Below are positions 15,532 to 22,379 of a DNA stretch of 24,880 nucleotides, piece after piece (position 1 is the stretch's first letter; every line of letters starts with the position of its first letter). Under the pieces are notes generated by a model. It was not told where the DNA came from. It saw only the letters and a list, made by a program, of their open reading frames with translations, and made no database searches. The DNA comes from Bacillota bacterium (GTDB taxonomy: Bacteria; Bacillota; Clostridia; Clostridiales; Clostridiaceae), in contig JAFADP010000129.1 of assembly GCA_023424785.1 (NCBI GenBank), positions 1 to 24,880 on the forward strand. The letters run 5' to 3'. Position numbers and translations under genes: made by a program.

Positions 15532-15560
15532 TTGTGTATAAAATTTGAACAATTTAGAAT
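15532..15560 (+). promoter_or_regulatory. Weak candidate codY promoter
   Basis: TTGTGT (15532-15537), a 17-base spacer and TAGAAT (15555-15560) form the best-spaced candidate before codY, with a start near 15567. The -35 matches only TTG of the consensus. The topA terminator region upstream implies that codY needs a promoter here. Confidence 0.35.
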
Positions 15561-15606
15561 ACTTATAAATCAGGAACTATTTTAAAAACTTATTAGGGGG
15601 AGAGTT

Positions 15607-16383
15607 ATGTCAACATTATTAAGTAAAACAAGAAAGTTAAATAAAATTTTACAAAAGTCTGGTACAGAAGCTGTTGTTTTTAGAGATATATGTAAGCTTT
15701 TAAGTGAAGTTCTTGAATGTAATGTGTACATTATAAGTAGAAAAGGTAAAAATTTAGGATATACTTTTGTGAGTGACTTTGAATGTGATATCATGAGAAA
15801 TAAAGTTATCAGCGAAGGAAGATTTCCTAATGATTATAACGAGAAGCTTTTAAAAATAAGAGAAACAATGGCTAATCTATCAGAAAAAGGCAATTGCGTA
15901 TTTGAAAAAGAAGAAGAATGTATAATGAAAGACAAGCTTTCGACAATAGTACCTATAATAGGGAATAGGGAAAGATTGGGAACATTATTGCTTGCTAGAT
16001 TCGAAAAGCCTTTTACAGATGATGATTTAGTATTAGTTGAATATAGTGCAACTATAGTAGGTATGGAAATACTAAGAGCAAAGCAAGGTGAACTAGAAGA
16101 AGATACTAGAAAAAAAGCAGTTGTTCAATTAGCAATAGGTACGCTTTCTTATTCAGAGTTAGAAGCAGTTGAACATATATTTAATGAACTTGACGGTAAT
16201 GAAGGTTTATTGGTAGCCTCAAAAATTGCTGATAAAGTTGGTATAACAAGAAGCGTAATAGTAAATGCACTTAGAAAATTTGAAAGTGCTGGAGTTATAG
16301 AATCACGTTCATTAGGAATGAAGGGTACTCATATTAAAATATTAAATGAAAAATTATTAGAAGAATTAAAAAAAATAAGATAA
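15607..16383 (+). CDS. codY: GTP- and branched-chain-amino-acid-sensing global repressor CodY
   Basis: CodY senses GTP and branched-chain amino acids and represses catabolic, transport and, in pathogens, virulence genes when nutrients are plentiful. The 258 residues show the N-terminal GAF sensor domain (about 1-155, starting MSTLLSKTRKLNKILQKSG) and a C-terminal winged helix-turn-helix with VASKIADKVGITRSVIVNAL and ESRSLGMKGTHI. AGGGGGA lies just before the ATG. In B. subtilis codY ends the xerC-hslVU operon; here it stands as a single-gene unit between two terminators. A clear CodY box was not seen in front of it. Confidence 0.97.
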   Translation: MSTLLSKTRKLNKILQKSGTEAVVFRDICKLLSEVLECNVYIISRKGKNLGYTFVSDFECDIMRNKVISEGRFPNDYNEKLLKIRETMANLSEKGNCVFEKEEECIMKDKLSTIVPIIGNRERLGTLLLARFEKPFTDDDLVLVEYSATIVGMEILRAKQGELEEDTRKKAVVQLAIGTLSYSELEAVEHIFNELDGNEGLLVASKIADKVGITRSVIVNALRKFESAGVIESRSLGMKGTHIKILNEKLLEELKKIR

Positions 16384-16389
16384 ATTTAT

Positions 16390-16426
16390 ATGAATGATGT
16401 ATTTAAATTCATCATTCATTTTTTTT
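16390..16426 (+). terminator. Intrinsic terminator after codY
   Basis: ATGAATGATG (16390-16399) pairs perfectly with CATCATTCAT (16410-16419) across a 10-base A/T loop, followed by Ts to 16426. It separates codY from the rpsB promoter 13 bases later. Confidence 0.88.
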
Positions 16427-16438
16427 AAAAAAAATTTG

Positions 16439-16467
16439 TTGATACAACTAATACCCTATGATATAAT
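16439..16467 (+). promoter_or_regulatory. Strong sigma-A promoter for rpsB-tsf
   Basis: -35 TTGATA (16439-16444, one mismatch), an exact 17-base spacer and a perfect -10 TATAAT (16462-16467) put the start near 16474. The strength fits a ribosomal protein and translation factor operon. Confidence 0.82.
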
Positions 16468-16473
16468 ACATAA

Positions 16474-16571
16474 GGAATAAATACACACACTATCCAATGA
16501 TCATAGATGGTGCTAGAAATAGTCTTTATGATAGATGACGATGGTGGAGGAAAAAACCAGGAGGTAACAAA
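16474..16571 (+). ncRNA. Structured rpsB leader, candidate S2 autoregulatory RNA
   Basis: About 98 bases of untranslated leader precede rpsB. ATCATA (16500-16505) pairs with TATGAT (16527-16532); inside, CTA (16513-16515) and TAG (16520-16522) close a GAAA tetraloop, with an asymmetric purine-rich internal loop. GATGG recurs in the leader (16506-16510 and 16539-16545 region). Feedback by S2 is a known theme in bacteria, but assignment to a described class is not supported beyond position and structure. Confidence 0.4.
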
Positions 16572-17279
16572 ATGTCAGTAATATCAATGAAACAATTATT
16601 AGAAGCTGGTGTACACTTTGGACACCAAACAAGAAGATGGAATCCTAAAATGGCTCCATATATATTTACAGAAAGAAACGGAATCTACATAATAGATTTA
16701 CAAAAGACTGTAAAAAAGGCTGAAGAAGCTTATAACTTCATAAAGGAAGTATCATTAGAAGGAAAAGATATCTTATTCGTAGGAACTAAGAAGCAAGCTC
16801 AAGAAGCTATTCAAGAAGAAGCAGTAAGATCAAACATGCACTTCGTTAACAATAGATGGTTAGGTGGAATGTTAACAAACTTCCAAACTATAAAGACTAG
16901 AATCAAGAGATTAGAAGAACTTAAGAAAATGGAAGAAGACGGAACTTTCGAAGTTTTACCTAAGAAAGAAGTTGCTAAGCTTATGGGAGAAATGGAAAAG
17001 TTAGAAAAGAATCTTGGAGGAATCAAAGATTTAGATGCTAACAATATCGGAGCTATGTTCGTTGTTGATCCAAGAAAGGAAAAGAACGCTATATCAGAAG
17101 CTAAGATATTAGGAATTCCAGTTGTAGCTATAGTTGATACAAACTGTGATCCAGAAGAAGTTGATTATGTAATTCCAGGAAATGATGATGCTATAAGAGC
17201 TGTTAAGTTAATAACTGCAAAAATGGCAGATGCTATAATAGAAGGAAGACAAGGCGAACAATTAGCTGTTGAAGAATAA
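16572..17279 (+). CDS. rpsB: 30S ribosomal protein S2
   Basis: S2 joins the 30S late, near the head-body junction and S1 or Shine-Dalgarno helix region. The 235 residues show the family landmarks MKQLLEAGVHFGHQTRRWNP (about 6-25), YIFTERNGIYIIDLQKT, LFVGTKKQAQEAI, NNRWLGGMLTNFQTI and IPVVAIVDTNCDP, ending in an acidic tail. CAGGAGGTAACAAA precedes the ATG. Codon use is biased toward TTC, AAC and ATC, typical of strong expression. tsf follows after 87 bases containing a long hairpin; rpsB-tsf is the near-universal pair. Confidence 0.98.
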   Translation: MSVISMKQLLEAGVHFGHQTRRWNPKMAPYIFTERNGIYIIDLQKTVKKAEEAYNFIKEVSLEGKDILFVGTKKQAQEAIQEEAVRSNMHFVNNRWLGGMLTNFQTIKTRIKRLEELKKMEEDGTFEVLPKKEVAKLMGEMEKLEKNLGGIKDLDANNIGAMFVVDPRKEKNAISEAKILGIPVVAIVDTNCDPEEVDYVIPGNDDAIRAVKLITAKMADAIIEGRQGEQLAVEE

Positions 17280-17285
17280 TTAACT

Positions 17286-17322
17286 GTAAAAGGTAGATGA
17301 ATTAAATTCATTTACCTTTTAC
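17286..17322 (+). promoter_or_regulatory. 17-bp hairpin between rpsB and tsf
   Basis: GTAAAAGGTAGATGAAT (17286-17302) pairs fully with ATTCATTTACCTTTTAC (17306-17322), with one G-U and a 3-base loop. No T-run follows, so it is not a standard terminator. It could be an RNase III-type processing site or a 3'-end stabiliser that adjusts the ratio of S2 to EF-Ts. Confidence 0.6.
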
Positions 17323-17366
17323 CTAGATGTTAAGGATTACTTTTAAAATTCAAGGAGGAAATAGAT

Positions 17367-18281
17367 ATGATAAGTGCAAAATCAGTTAAAGAATTAAGAG
17401 AAATAACTGGAGCAGGAATGATGGACTGCAAAAAGGCTTTAACACAAACTGATGGAGATATAGAAAAAGCTGTAGAATTTTTAAGAGAAAAGGGATTAGC
17501 TGCTGCTGCTAAGAAATCAGGAAGAGTTGCTGCAGAAGGTCTTGTTAAGATATATATAACAGAAGACAATAAGAAGGGTGCTATAGTAGAAGTTAACTGT
17601 GAAACTGACTTCGTTGCTTTAAACGAACAATTCGCAGAATTTGCTGAAAGTATAGCTAAGTTCTTAGTTGAATCTTCAAATGCTAATACTGTAGAAGAAT
17701 TATTAGCTGAAAAGTTAGAAGGAGATAAGACTGTTCAAGAAGTATTAACAGGTCTTATAGCTACTCTTGGAGAAAACATGACAATAAGAAGATTCAAGAA
17801 GTTTGCTGTAGAAAGTGGTGCTGTTCAAGGATACATCCACGGTGGCGGAAGAATTGGTGTTATAGTTGAAGCTGCTTGCGATACAGAATCACCAGTTGTT
17901 GCAGAAGTTGCTAGAGAATTATGTATGCAAGTTGCTGCTGCAAATCCTTTATACTTAGATGAATCTCAAGTAGATCAAGAAGCTATAGAAAAAGAAAAAG
18001 AAATATACAGAGTTCAAGCTTTAAATGAAGGAAAGCCAGAAAAGATCGTTGAAAAAATGGTTGAAGGAAGAATCAAGAAGTACTACAAAGAAGTATGTCT
18101 TGTAGATCAAGCTTGGGTTAAAGATGGCGATAAGAGCATAAGCAAGTTTGTTGAAGAAAAATCTAAAGAAGCTGGTTCTGCTATTAAGATAAATACTTTC
18201 GTAAGATTCGAAAGAGGAGAAGGTATTGAAAAAGTTGTAGAAGACTTCGCTACAGAAGTTGCTAAGCAAATGGGTAAATAA
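17367..18281 (+). CDS. tsf: Translation elongation factor Ts
   Basis: EF-Ts exchanges GDP for GTP on EF-Tu. The 304 residues begin with the UBA-like N-terminal domain carrying VKELREITGAGMMDCKKAL, which contacts EF-Tu, then VEVNCETDFVA, the dimerisation/core domains with YIHGGGRIGVIVE and AANPLYL, and the coiled-coil and C-terminal module with QAWVKD. AAGGAGG lies before the ATG. Codon bias matches rpsB. A strong terminator follows 5 bases after the stop. Confidence 0.98.
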   Translation: MISAKSVKELREITGAGMMDCKKALTQTDGDIEKAVEFLREKGLAAAAKKSGRVAAEGLVKIYITEDNKKGAIVEVNCETDFVALNEQFAEFAESIAKFLVESSNANTVEELLAEKLEGDKTVQEVLTGLIATLGENMTIRRFKKFAVESGAVQGYIHGGGRIGVIVEAACDTESPVVAEVARELCMQVAAANPLYLDESQVDQEAIEKEKEIYRVQALNEGKPEKIVEKMVEGRIKKYYKEVCLVDQAWVKDGDKSISKFVEEKSKEAGSAIKINTFVRFERGEGIEKVVEDFATEVAKQMGK

Positions 18282-18286
18282 AAATT

Positions 18287-18315
18287 AAAGAGAACACCTT
18301 GTGTTCTCTTTTTTT
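18287..18315 (+). terminator. Intrinsic terminator between tsf and pyrH
   Basis: AAAGAGAACAC (18287-18297) pairs perfectly with GTGTTCTCTTT (18301-18311) with a CTT loop, and Ts continue to 18315. pyrH begins 33 bases later. TTGTGT (18299-18304) and TATAAC (18323-18328), spaced 18, could form a weak promoter overlapping the hairpin. Confidence 0.9.
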
Positions 18316-18348
18316 AAAGTAATATAACTAAACACGGAGGGAATTTGT

Positions 18349-19062
18349 ATGGCTAATTGTAAATATAAAAGAGTTATGCTTAAGTTATCTGGGGAAGCAT
18401 TAGCAGGAGAATCAGGATTTGGATTAGATTTTACTGTTGCTAAAAGAATAGCTTTAGAAATAAAAGAACTTGTTGATATGGGAATAGAAGTTGGTGCCGT
18501 TGTAGGTGGCGGAAATATATGGAGAGGTAGATCTGGAGAAGGAATGGATAGAACTACAGCCGATTATATGGGAATGTTAGCAACTTGTATTAATGGTTTA
18601 GCATTACAAGATTCTTTAGAGCAAGTAGGTGTTATGACAAGAGTTCAAACTGCTATTGAAATGAAGGAACTTGCAGAACCTTACATCAGAAGAAGAGCAA
18701 TGAGACATTTAGAAAAAGGAAGAGTTGTTATTTTTTCTGCAGGAACTGGAAATCCTTATTTCTCAACAGATACAACTGCTGCATTAAGAGCAGCAGAAAT
18801 AGAAGCTGACGTTATATTATTAGCTAAAAAAGTTGATGGGGTATATGATAAAGACCCTCATAAGTTTGATGATGCTGTAAAATATGATAAATTATCATAC
18901 TTAGAAATCCTAGAAAAAGGACTTCAAGTAATGGATTCAACAGCAACATCTTTATGTATGGATAATAATATACCTATAATAGTATTTGGTCTTGATGAAC
19001 CAGGAAATATTAAGAGAGCTATAAGCGGTGAAAAAATAGGTACTTTAGTTTCAAATGAGTAG
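18349..19062 (+). CDS. pyrH: UMP kinase
   Basis: PyrH phosphorylates UMP to UDP, the first committed step to UTP/CTP, as a hexamer of the amino acid kinase fold. The 237 residues contain RVMLKLSGEALAGE (about 8-21), GAVVGGGNIWRG (about 49-60), AGTGNPYFSTDTTAALRAAE (about 130-149), LLAKKVDGVYDKDP and MDSTATSLCMDN. CGGAGGG precedes the ATG. frr follows after 9 bases, the standard tsf-pyrH-frr order. Confidence 0.98.
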   Translation: MANCKYKRVMLKLSGEALAGESGFGLDFTVAKRIALEIKELVDMGIEVGAVVGGGNIWRGRSGEGMDRTTADYMGMLATCINGLALQDSLEQVGVMTRVQTAIEMKELAEPYIRRRAMRHLEKGRVVIFSAGTGNPYFSTDTTAALRAAEIEADVILLAKKVDGVYDKDPHKFDDAVKYDKLSYLEILEKGLQVMDSTATSLCMDNNIPIIVFGLDEPGNIKRAISGEKIGTLVSNE

Positions 19063-19071
19063 GAGGATTTT

Positions 19072-19629
19072 ATGATCAAGGATATTATAAAAAATTCAGA
19101 AGAAAAAATGAAAAAAACAATTTCTGTTTTAGGATCTGACTTACAAACATTAAAGGCAGGAAGAGCAAATCCAACAATGCTTGACAAAATACAAGTAGAA
19201 TATTATGGAAGCATGTGTCCTTTAAGTCAAGTAGCTAATGTAAGTGCTCCAGAACCAAGAGTTCTTATGATAACACCTTGGGAAAAAAGTTTAGTAAAAG
19301 AAATAGAAAAAGCTATATTAAAATCAGATTTAGGATTAAATCCTTCAAATGATGGATCAGTTATTAGACTTATAATACCTGAATTAACAGAAGAAACAAG
19401 AAAAAATCTTGTTAAGACTGTTAAAAAATATGGTGAAGATTCTAAAGTTGCAGTAAGATCAATAAGAAGAGATGCTAATGAAAAAATTAAGGCATTAAAG
19501 AAAGAAGGAGACATATCTGAAGACCAAATTAAAAAAGGTGAAGATGATGTTCAAAAAATAACTGATTCTTATATAAAAGAAATTGATGCTAAGATTGCAG
19601 CAAAAGAAAAAGAGATAATGTCTGTATAA
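19072..19629 (+). CDS. frr: Ribosome recycling factor
   Basis: RRF splits post-termination ribosomes together with EF-G. The 185 residues are family-length. They show LQTLKAGRANPTMLDKIQVE (about 24-43), YYGSMCPLSQVANVSAPEPR, ITPWEKSLVKEIEKAI, the core arginine helix VAVRSIRRDANEKIK, and the ending DAKIAAKEKEIMSV. TAGGAGG lies 6 bases before the ATG. It is tightly linked to pyrH and followed by a terminator. Confidence 0.98.
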   Translation: MIKDIIKNSEEKMKKTISVLGSDLQTLKAGRANPTMLDKIQVEYYGSMCPLSQVANVSAPEPRVLMITPWEKSLVKEIEKAILKSDLGLNPSNDGSVIRLIIPELTEETRKNLVKTVKKYGEDSKVAVRSIRRDANEKIKALKKEGDISEDQIKKGEDDVQKITDSYIKEIDAKIAAKEKEIMSV

Positions 19630-19643
19630 AACAGAATAATAAT

Positions 19644-19668
19644 AACCTGCTATTTTGCAGGTTTTTTT
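19644..19668 (+). terminator. Intrinsic terminator between frr and uppS
   Basis: AACCTGC (19644-19650) pairs with GCAGGTT (19657-19663) across TATTTT, followed by Ts to 19668. The uppS TTG start lies 32 bases after it. No convincing promoter lies between them. Confidence 0.88.
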
Positions 19669-19700
19669 CTTAAATCAATTTATTTTGGAGGGGCAGACCT

Positions 19701-20465
19701 TTGTTAAAAGTATTTAGTAATAAAGAAAAGAATAAAGAATTAAATGAAATTCAGTTAGATATGGATAGAATTCCTAAGCATATTGCAATAATAATGGATG
19801 GTAATGGTAGATGGGCAAAAGCTAAAGGATATCCAAGAACCATGGGGCATAAAGCAGGAGTAGAAACTATAAGAAGAGTTCTTAAAGAAAGTCAAAGACT
19901 AGGTGTTAAATATCTTACTTTATATGCTTTTTCAACTGAGAATTGGAAGAGACCAAAGGAAGAAGTAGGAGCATTAATGAAGTTGTTATTACAATACTTA
20001 AGAAGTGAAATTAAAGAACTTAATGAAAATGGAGTAGTAGTAAGAACTATAGGTGATATTTCAAAACTTCCAGGTGAATGTTTTGAAGAAATTGAGAGAG
20101 CAAAAGAATTAACTAAGAATAATAAGGGAACAGTATTAAATATAGCTTTAAATTATGGTGGTAGAGATGAAATAGTAAGAGCAACTAGAGCATTAGCTGA
20201 TGACTTAATTTCAGGTAAAATATCTAAAGAAGATATAAATGAAAATGCTATAGAAGAGTATTTATATACAGCTGGAATGCCAGATCCAGATATGATAATA
20301 AGACCATCAGGAGAACAAAGACTTAGTAATTTTCTTTTATGGCAATGTGCATATTCAGAGTTTTGGTATTCAGATATAAACTGGCCAGATTTTTCAGAAG
20401 AAGATTTAAGAAGAGCTATTTTTGATTTCCAAAGTAGAGATAGACGTTTTGGTGGTATTAAATAA
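19701..20465 (+). CDS. uppS: Undecaprenyl diphosphate synthase
   Basis: UppS condenses eight isopentenyl diphosphates onto farnesyl diphosphate to make the C55 carrier of cell-wall synthesis. The 254 residues contain IPKHIAIIMDGNGRWAKAKG with catalytic Asp33, GHKAGVETIRRV, LTLYAFSTENWKRPKEEV, ALNYGGRDEIVRA, PDPDMIIRPSGEQRLSNFLL and FWYSDINWPDF. The start is a TTG, supported by GGAGGGG 7 bases before it and by the extra N-terminal segment common in this family. The first in-frame ATG (19761) would begin MDRIPKHIA and lacks a comparable site. cdsA follows after 14 bases. Confidence 0.96.
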   Translation: MLKVFSNKEKNKELNEIQLDMDRIPKHIAIIMDGNGRWAKAKGYPRTMGHKAGVETIRRVLKESQRLGVKYLTLYAFSTENWKRPKEEVGALMKLLLQYLRSEIKELNENGVVVRTIGDISKLPGECFEEIERAKELTKNNKGTVLNIALNYGGRDEIVRATRALADDLISGKISKEDINENAIEEYLYTAGMPDPDMIIRPSGEQRLSNFLLWQCAYSEFWYSDINWPDFSEEDLRRAIFDFQSRDRRFGGIK

Positions 20466-20479
20466 ATTGAGGTGAAGAA

Positions 20480-21274
20480 ATGAAAGCCAATAGTAGATAT
20501 TTAGGAGCGCTTATATTAGCTCCATTCATTTTATTAGTTTTTTTAGGAGGAGTTCCTTTAAAAGTTTTTACAATTATATTATCAGTTATAGGAATGAATG
20601 AATTTTATAAAGCATTAAATGAGAAGGGATTTAAACCTATTTATTTAGTGGGATATATATTGTTATTATTATACTATGTTTTAGGAAATAATTTTGAAAA
20701 CTTAATGTTAGTACTTATTTTGTCAACTTGTTTACTATTAACAGTGCCAATAATTACTGAAAAATATAACTTTATAGATGTTTCACTTACTTTGTTAGGA
20801 TTTATATATGTAGGTATTTTATTTAGTTTTATATATTTAGTTAATGAAAAAGATGGTGGTCAATTTTATGTTTGGTTAATATTTGTAGGTTCTTGGATGA
20901 CAGATACTGTAGCTTATTATAGTGGTAGATTTTTTGGAAAACATAAATTATGTCCAAGAGTTAGTCCTAAGAAAACAGTTGAAGGTTCTATAGGAGGACT
21001 TTTAGGTTCAACTATTTCTTGTGGATTATTAGGGCTTTTAACTAATACATATATTGCTCCAATTCCTATTTATCACTTTTTCTTAATTGGGTTTATATGT
21101 GGTATTTTTAGTCAATACGGAGATTTAGTTGCTTCTACAGTAAAGAGATATGTAGGAGTTAAAGATTATGGTAATATAATACCAGGTCATGGCGGAATAT
21201 TAGATAGATTTGATTCAATTTTATTTTCAGGTGTTGTAGTATTTTATTATTTAACATTTATATTAGGAATATAG
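20480..21274 (+). CDS. cdsA: Phosphatidate cytidylyltransferase (CDP-diacylglycerol synthase)
   Basis: CdsA makes CDP-diacylglycerol from phosphatidate and CTP, the branch point of phospholipid synthesis, in the cytoplasmic membrane. The 264 residues are mostly hydrophobic with about seven to eight membrane segments. The family signature sits near the C-terminus (STVKRYVGVKDYGNIIPGHG, then GILDRFDS), preceded by DTVAYYSGRFFGKHK and VSPKKTVEGSIGGLLGS. GAGGTGA lies before the ATG. It follows uppS as in most Firmicutes. A hairpin without a proper T-run lies after the stop. Confidence 0.97.
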   Translation: MKANSRYLGALILAPFILLVFLGGVPLKVFTIILSVIGMNEFYKALNEKGFKPIYLVGYILLLLYYVLGNNFENLMLVLILSTCLLLTVPIITEKYNFIDVSLTLLGFIYVGILFSFIYLVNEKDGGQFYVWLIFVGSWMTDTVAYYSGRFFGKHKLCPRVSPKKTVEGSIGGLLGSTISCGLLGLLTNTYIAPIPIYHFFLIGFICGIFSQYGDLVASTVKRYVGVKDYGNIIPGHGGILDRFDSILFSGVVVFYYLTFILGI

Positions 21275-21285
21275 AGTTTTTTATA

Positions 21286-21317
21286 AAAGGTGTTGTAATT
21301 AATATTGCAACACCTTT
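21286..21317 (+). terminator. Possible terminator after cdsA
   Basis: AAAGGTGTTGTAAT (21286-21299) pairs with ATTGCAACACCTTT (21304-21317), 14 pairs with one U-G and a TAAT loop. Only three Ts close the right arm and the tail is ATAGC, so termination may be inefficient. Confidence 0.5.
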
Positions 21318-21330
21318 ATAGCTTAATTAA

Positions 21331-21360
21331 ATATAAAATCATATGTTAAGGATTTTATAT
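21331..21360 (+). repeat. Perfect 10-bp inverted repeat upstream of the AI-2E permease gene
   Basis: ATATAAAATC (21331-21340) is the exact inverse of GATTTTATAT (21351-21360) with a 10-base loop. It directly abuts the next hairpin at 21361. The flanks also carry an imperfect direct repeat, TCATATGTTAAG then TCATATACTTAA. Confidence 0.45.
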
Positions 21361-21398
21361 CATATACTTAAAAGAATCAATAAAAGGAAAAGTATATG
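21361..21398 (+). promoter_or_regulatory. Hairpin sequestering the start codon of the AI-2E permease gene
   Basis: CATATACTT (21361-21369) pairs perfectly with AAGTATATG (21390-21398), whose last three bases are the ATG start codon. The 20-base loop holds the only ribosome binding site (AAAAGGAA). It could limit initiation until opened. Confidence 0.45.
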
Positions 21399-22352
21399 AA
21401 ACCTTTAGAAAAATATAAAAAACTTATAGATTTAATGGTGTTATTTTTAATTATATTTTTAGGAACATTTTTAGTAAAAAGATATTTTAGACCATTTATA
21501 TCAATGGCCATTATATTTTTTATTTCAAATCCTCTATATAAACTACTTCTAAGATTAGGTATTCCAAGCAAGGTTTCAGGTGCCTTAGCAATTTTATTTA
21601 TTAACTTGTTTTTTATAATAGTAATTATTTATTTAGGTAATTCAATTTATGATTTATTGAAGAATATATACGAAAGCAATATTAAATACATAGATGATAT
21701 AATTAATTATATTAAAATGCTGTTAAAAAATATAAATATTGATTACTCTCCGAGAGGGATATTAACTTTATTTAATAAAGGCAAAATAACAGATAGAGCT
21801 TTAAGTACAGGTAATGAAATTATAGCCTATTTTATAGGTAATATATCTGCTTTTTTTTTATTAATAGATGGAGAAAGTATAAAAAAGCTGGTTAAGACTA
21901 TATTTCCTATGGATATGATATTTAGAATATATAGAGAAAAAGATAGTGTTAAAAAGATGATTATAGTTCAAGGAGTTTTAGTAGGAATATCAACAATAGA
22001 AATAATAATAGGTTTTTCTATATTTAGAGTACCACGTCCATTATTTTTAGGTATTTTATGTGGTATTTTAGATATTTTACCTTATGTAGGAACCATAATT
22101 GTATTTATTCCAATAATAATATACAATATATTATTAAGAGAGTATATAAGAGCATTTGGTTTAATAATATTATTTATTTTAGTTCAAATAATTAGAGAAA
22201 TATTAGAAGCTAAGTTTTTAAGTGATAAGTTAGAATTACACCCATTACTTATATTATTATCAATATATATTGGTGTTAAGGTATTTGGCTTTTTAGGAAT
22301 AATAATAGGACCAATGTATGGTATTCTCGCAAAGGGAATAATTTATGATTAA
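21396..22352 (+). CDS. AI-2E family transporter / permease
   Basis: The protein belongs to the AI-2E (PerM/YtvI-like) membrane family, whose members include exporters and Na+/H+ antiporters; the substrate cannot be read from sequence. The 318 residues have paired N-terminal membrane segments (about 10-50), a segment near 57-80, and an amphipathic stretch at about 85-135. The C-terminal membrane core holds the conserved LGILCGILDILPYVGTIIVF (about 210-229), LVQIIREILEAKFLSDKLEL and HPLLILLSIYIGVKVFGFLG. It is somewhat shorter than the common 340-370. AAAAGGAA precedes the ATG, which is in a hairpin stem. It interrupts the usual cdsA-dxr adjacency and has hairpins in front; dxr follows after 27 bases. 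Confidence 0.85.
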   Translation: MKPLEKYKKLIDLMVLFLIIFLGTFLVKRYFRPFISMAIIFFISNPLYKLLLRLGIPSKVSGALAILFINLFFIIVIIYLGNSIYDLLKNIYESNIKYIDDIINYIKMLLKNINIDYSPRGILTLFNKGKITDRALSTGNEIIAYFIGNISAFFLLIDGESIKKLVKTIFPMDMIFRIYREKDSVKKMIIVQGVLVGISTIEIIIGFSIFRVPRPLFLGILCGILDILPYVGTIIVFIPIIIYNILLREYIRAFGLIILFILVQIIREILEAKFLSDKLELHPLLILLSIYIGVKVFGFLGIIIGPMYGILAKGIIYD

Positions 22353-22379
22353 CAATGAAGGTCATTTAGGAGGAACAGA

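Noticed and set aside
15541..15560. Possible CodY box (AATTTGAACAATTT) upstream of codY
   Set aside because: It has too many mismatches to the AATTTTCWGAAAATT consensus, in a region so A/T-rich that partial matches are expected by chance.
16390..16420. Short repeats and palindromes at this and other gaps considered as CRISPR or attachment sites
   Set aside because: Repeats are single inverted pairs with T-runs, not regularly spaced direct repeats; no integrase, transposase or cas gene is present.
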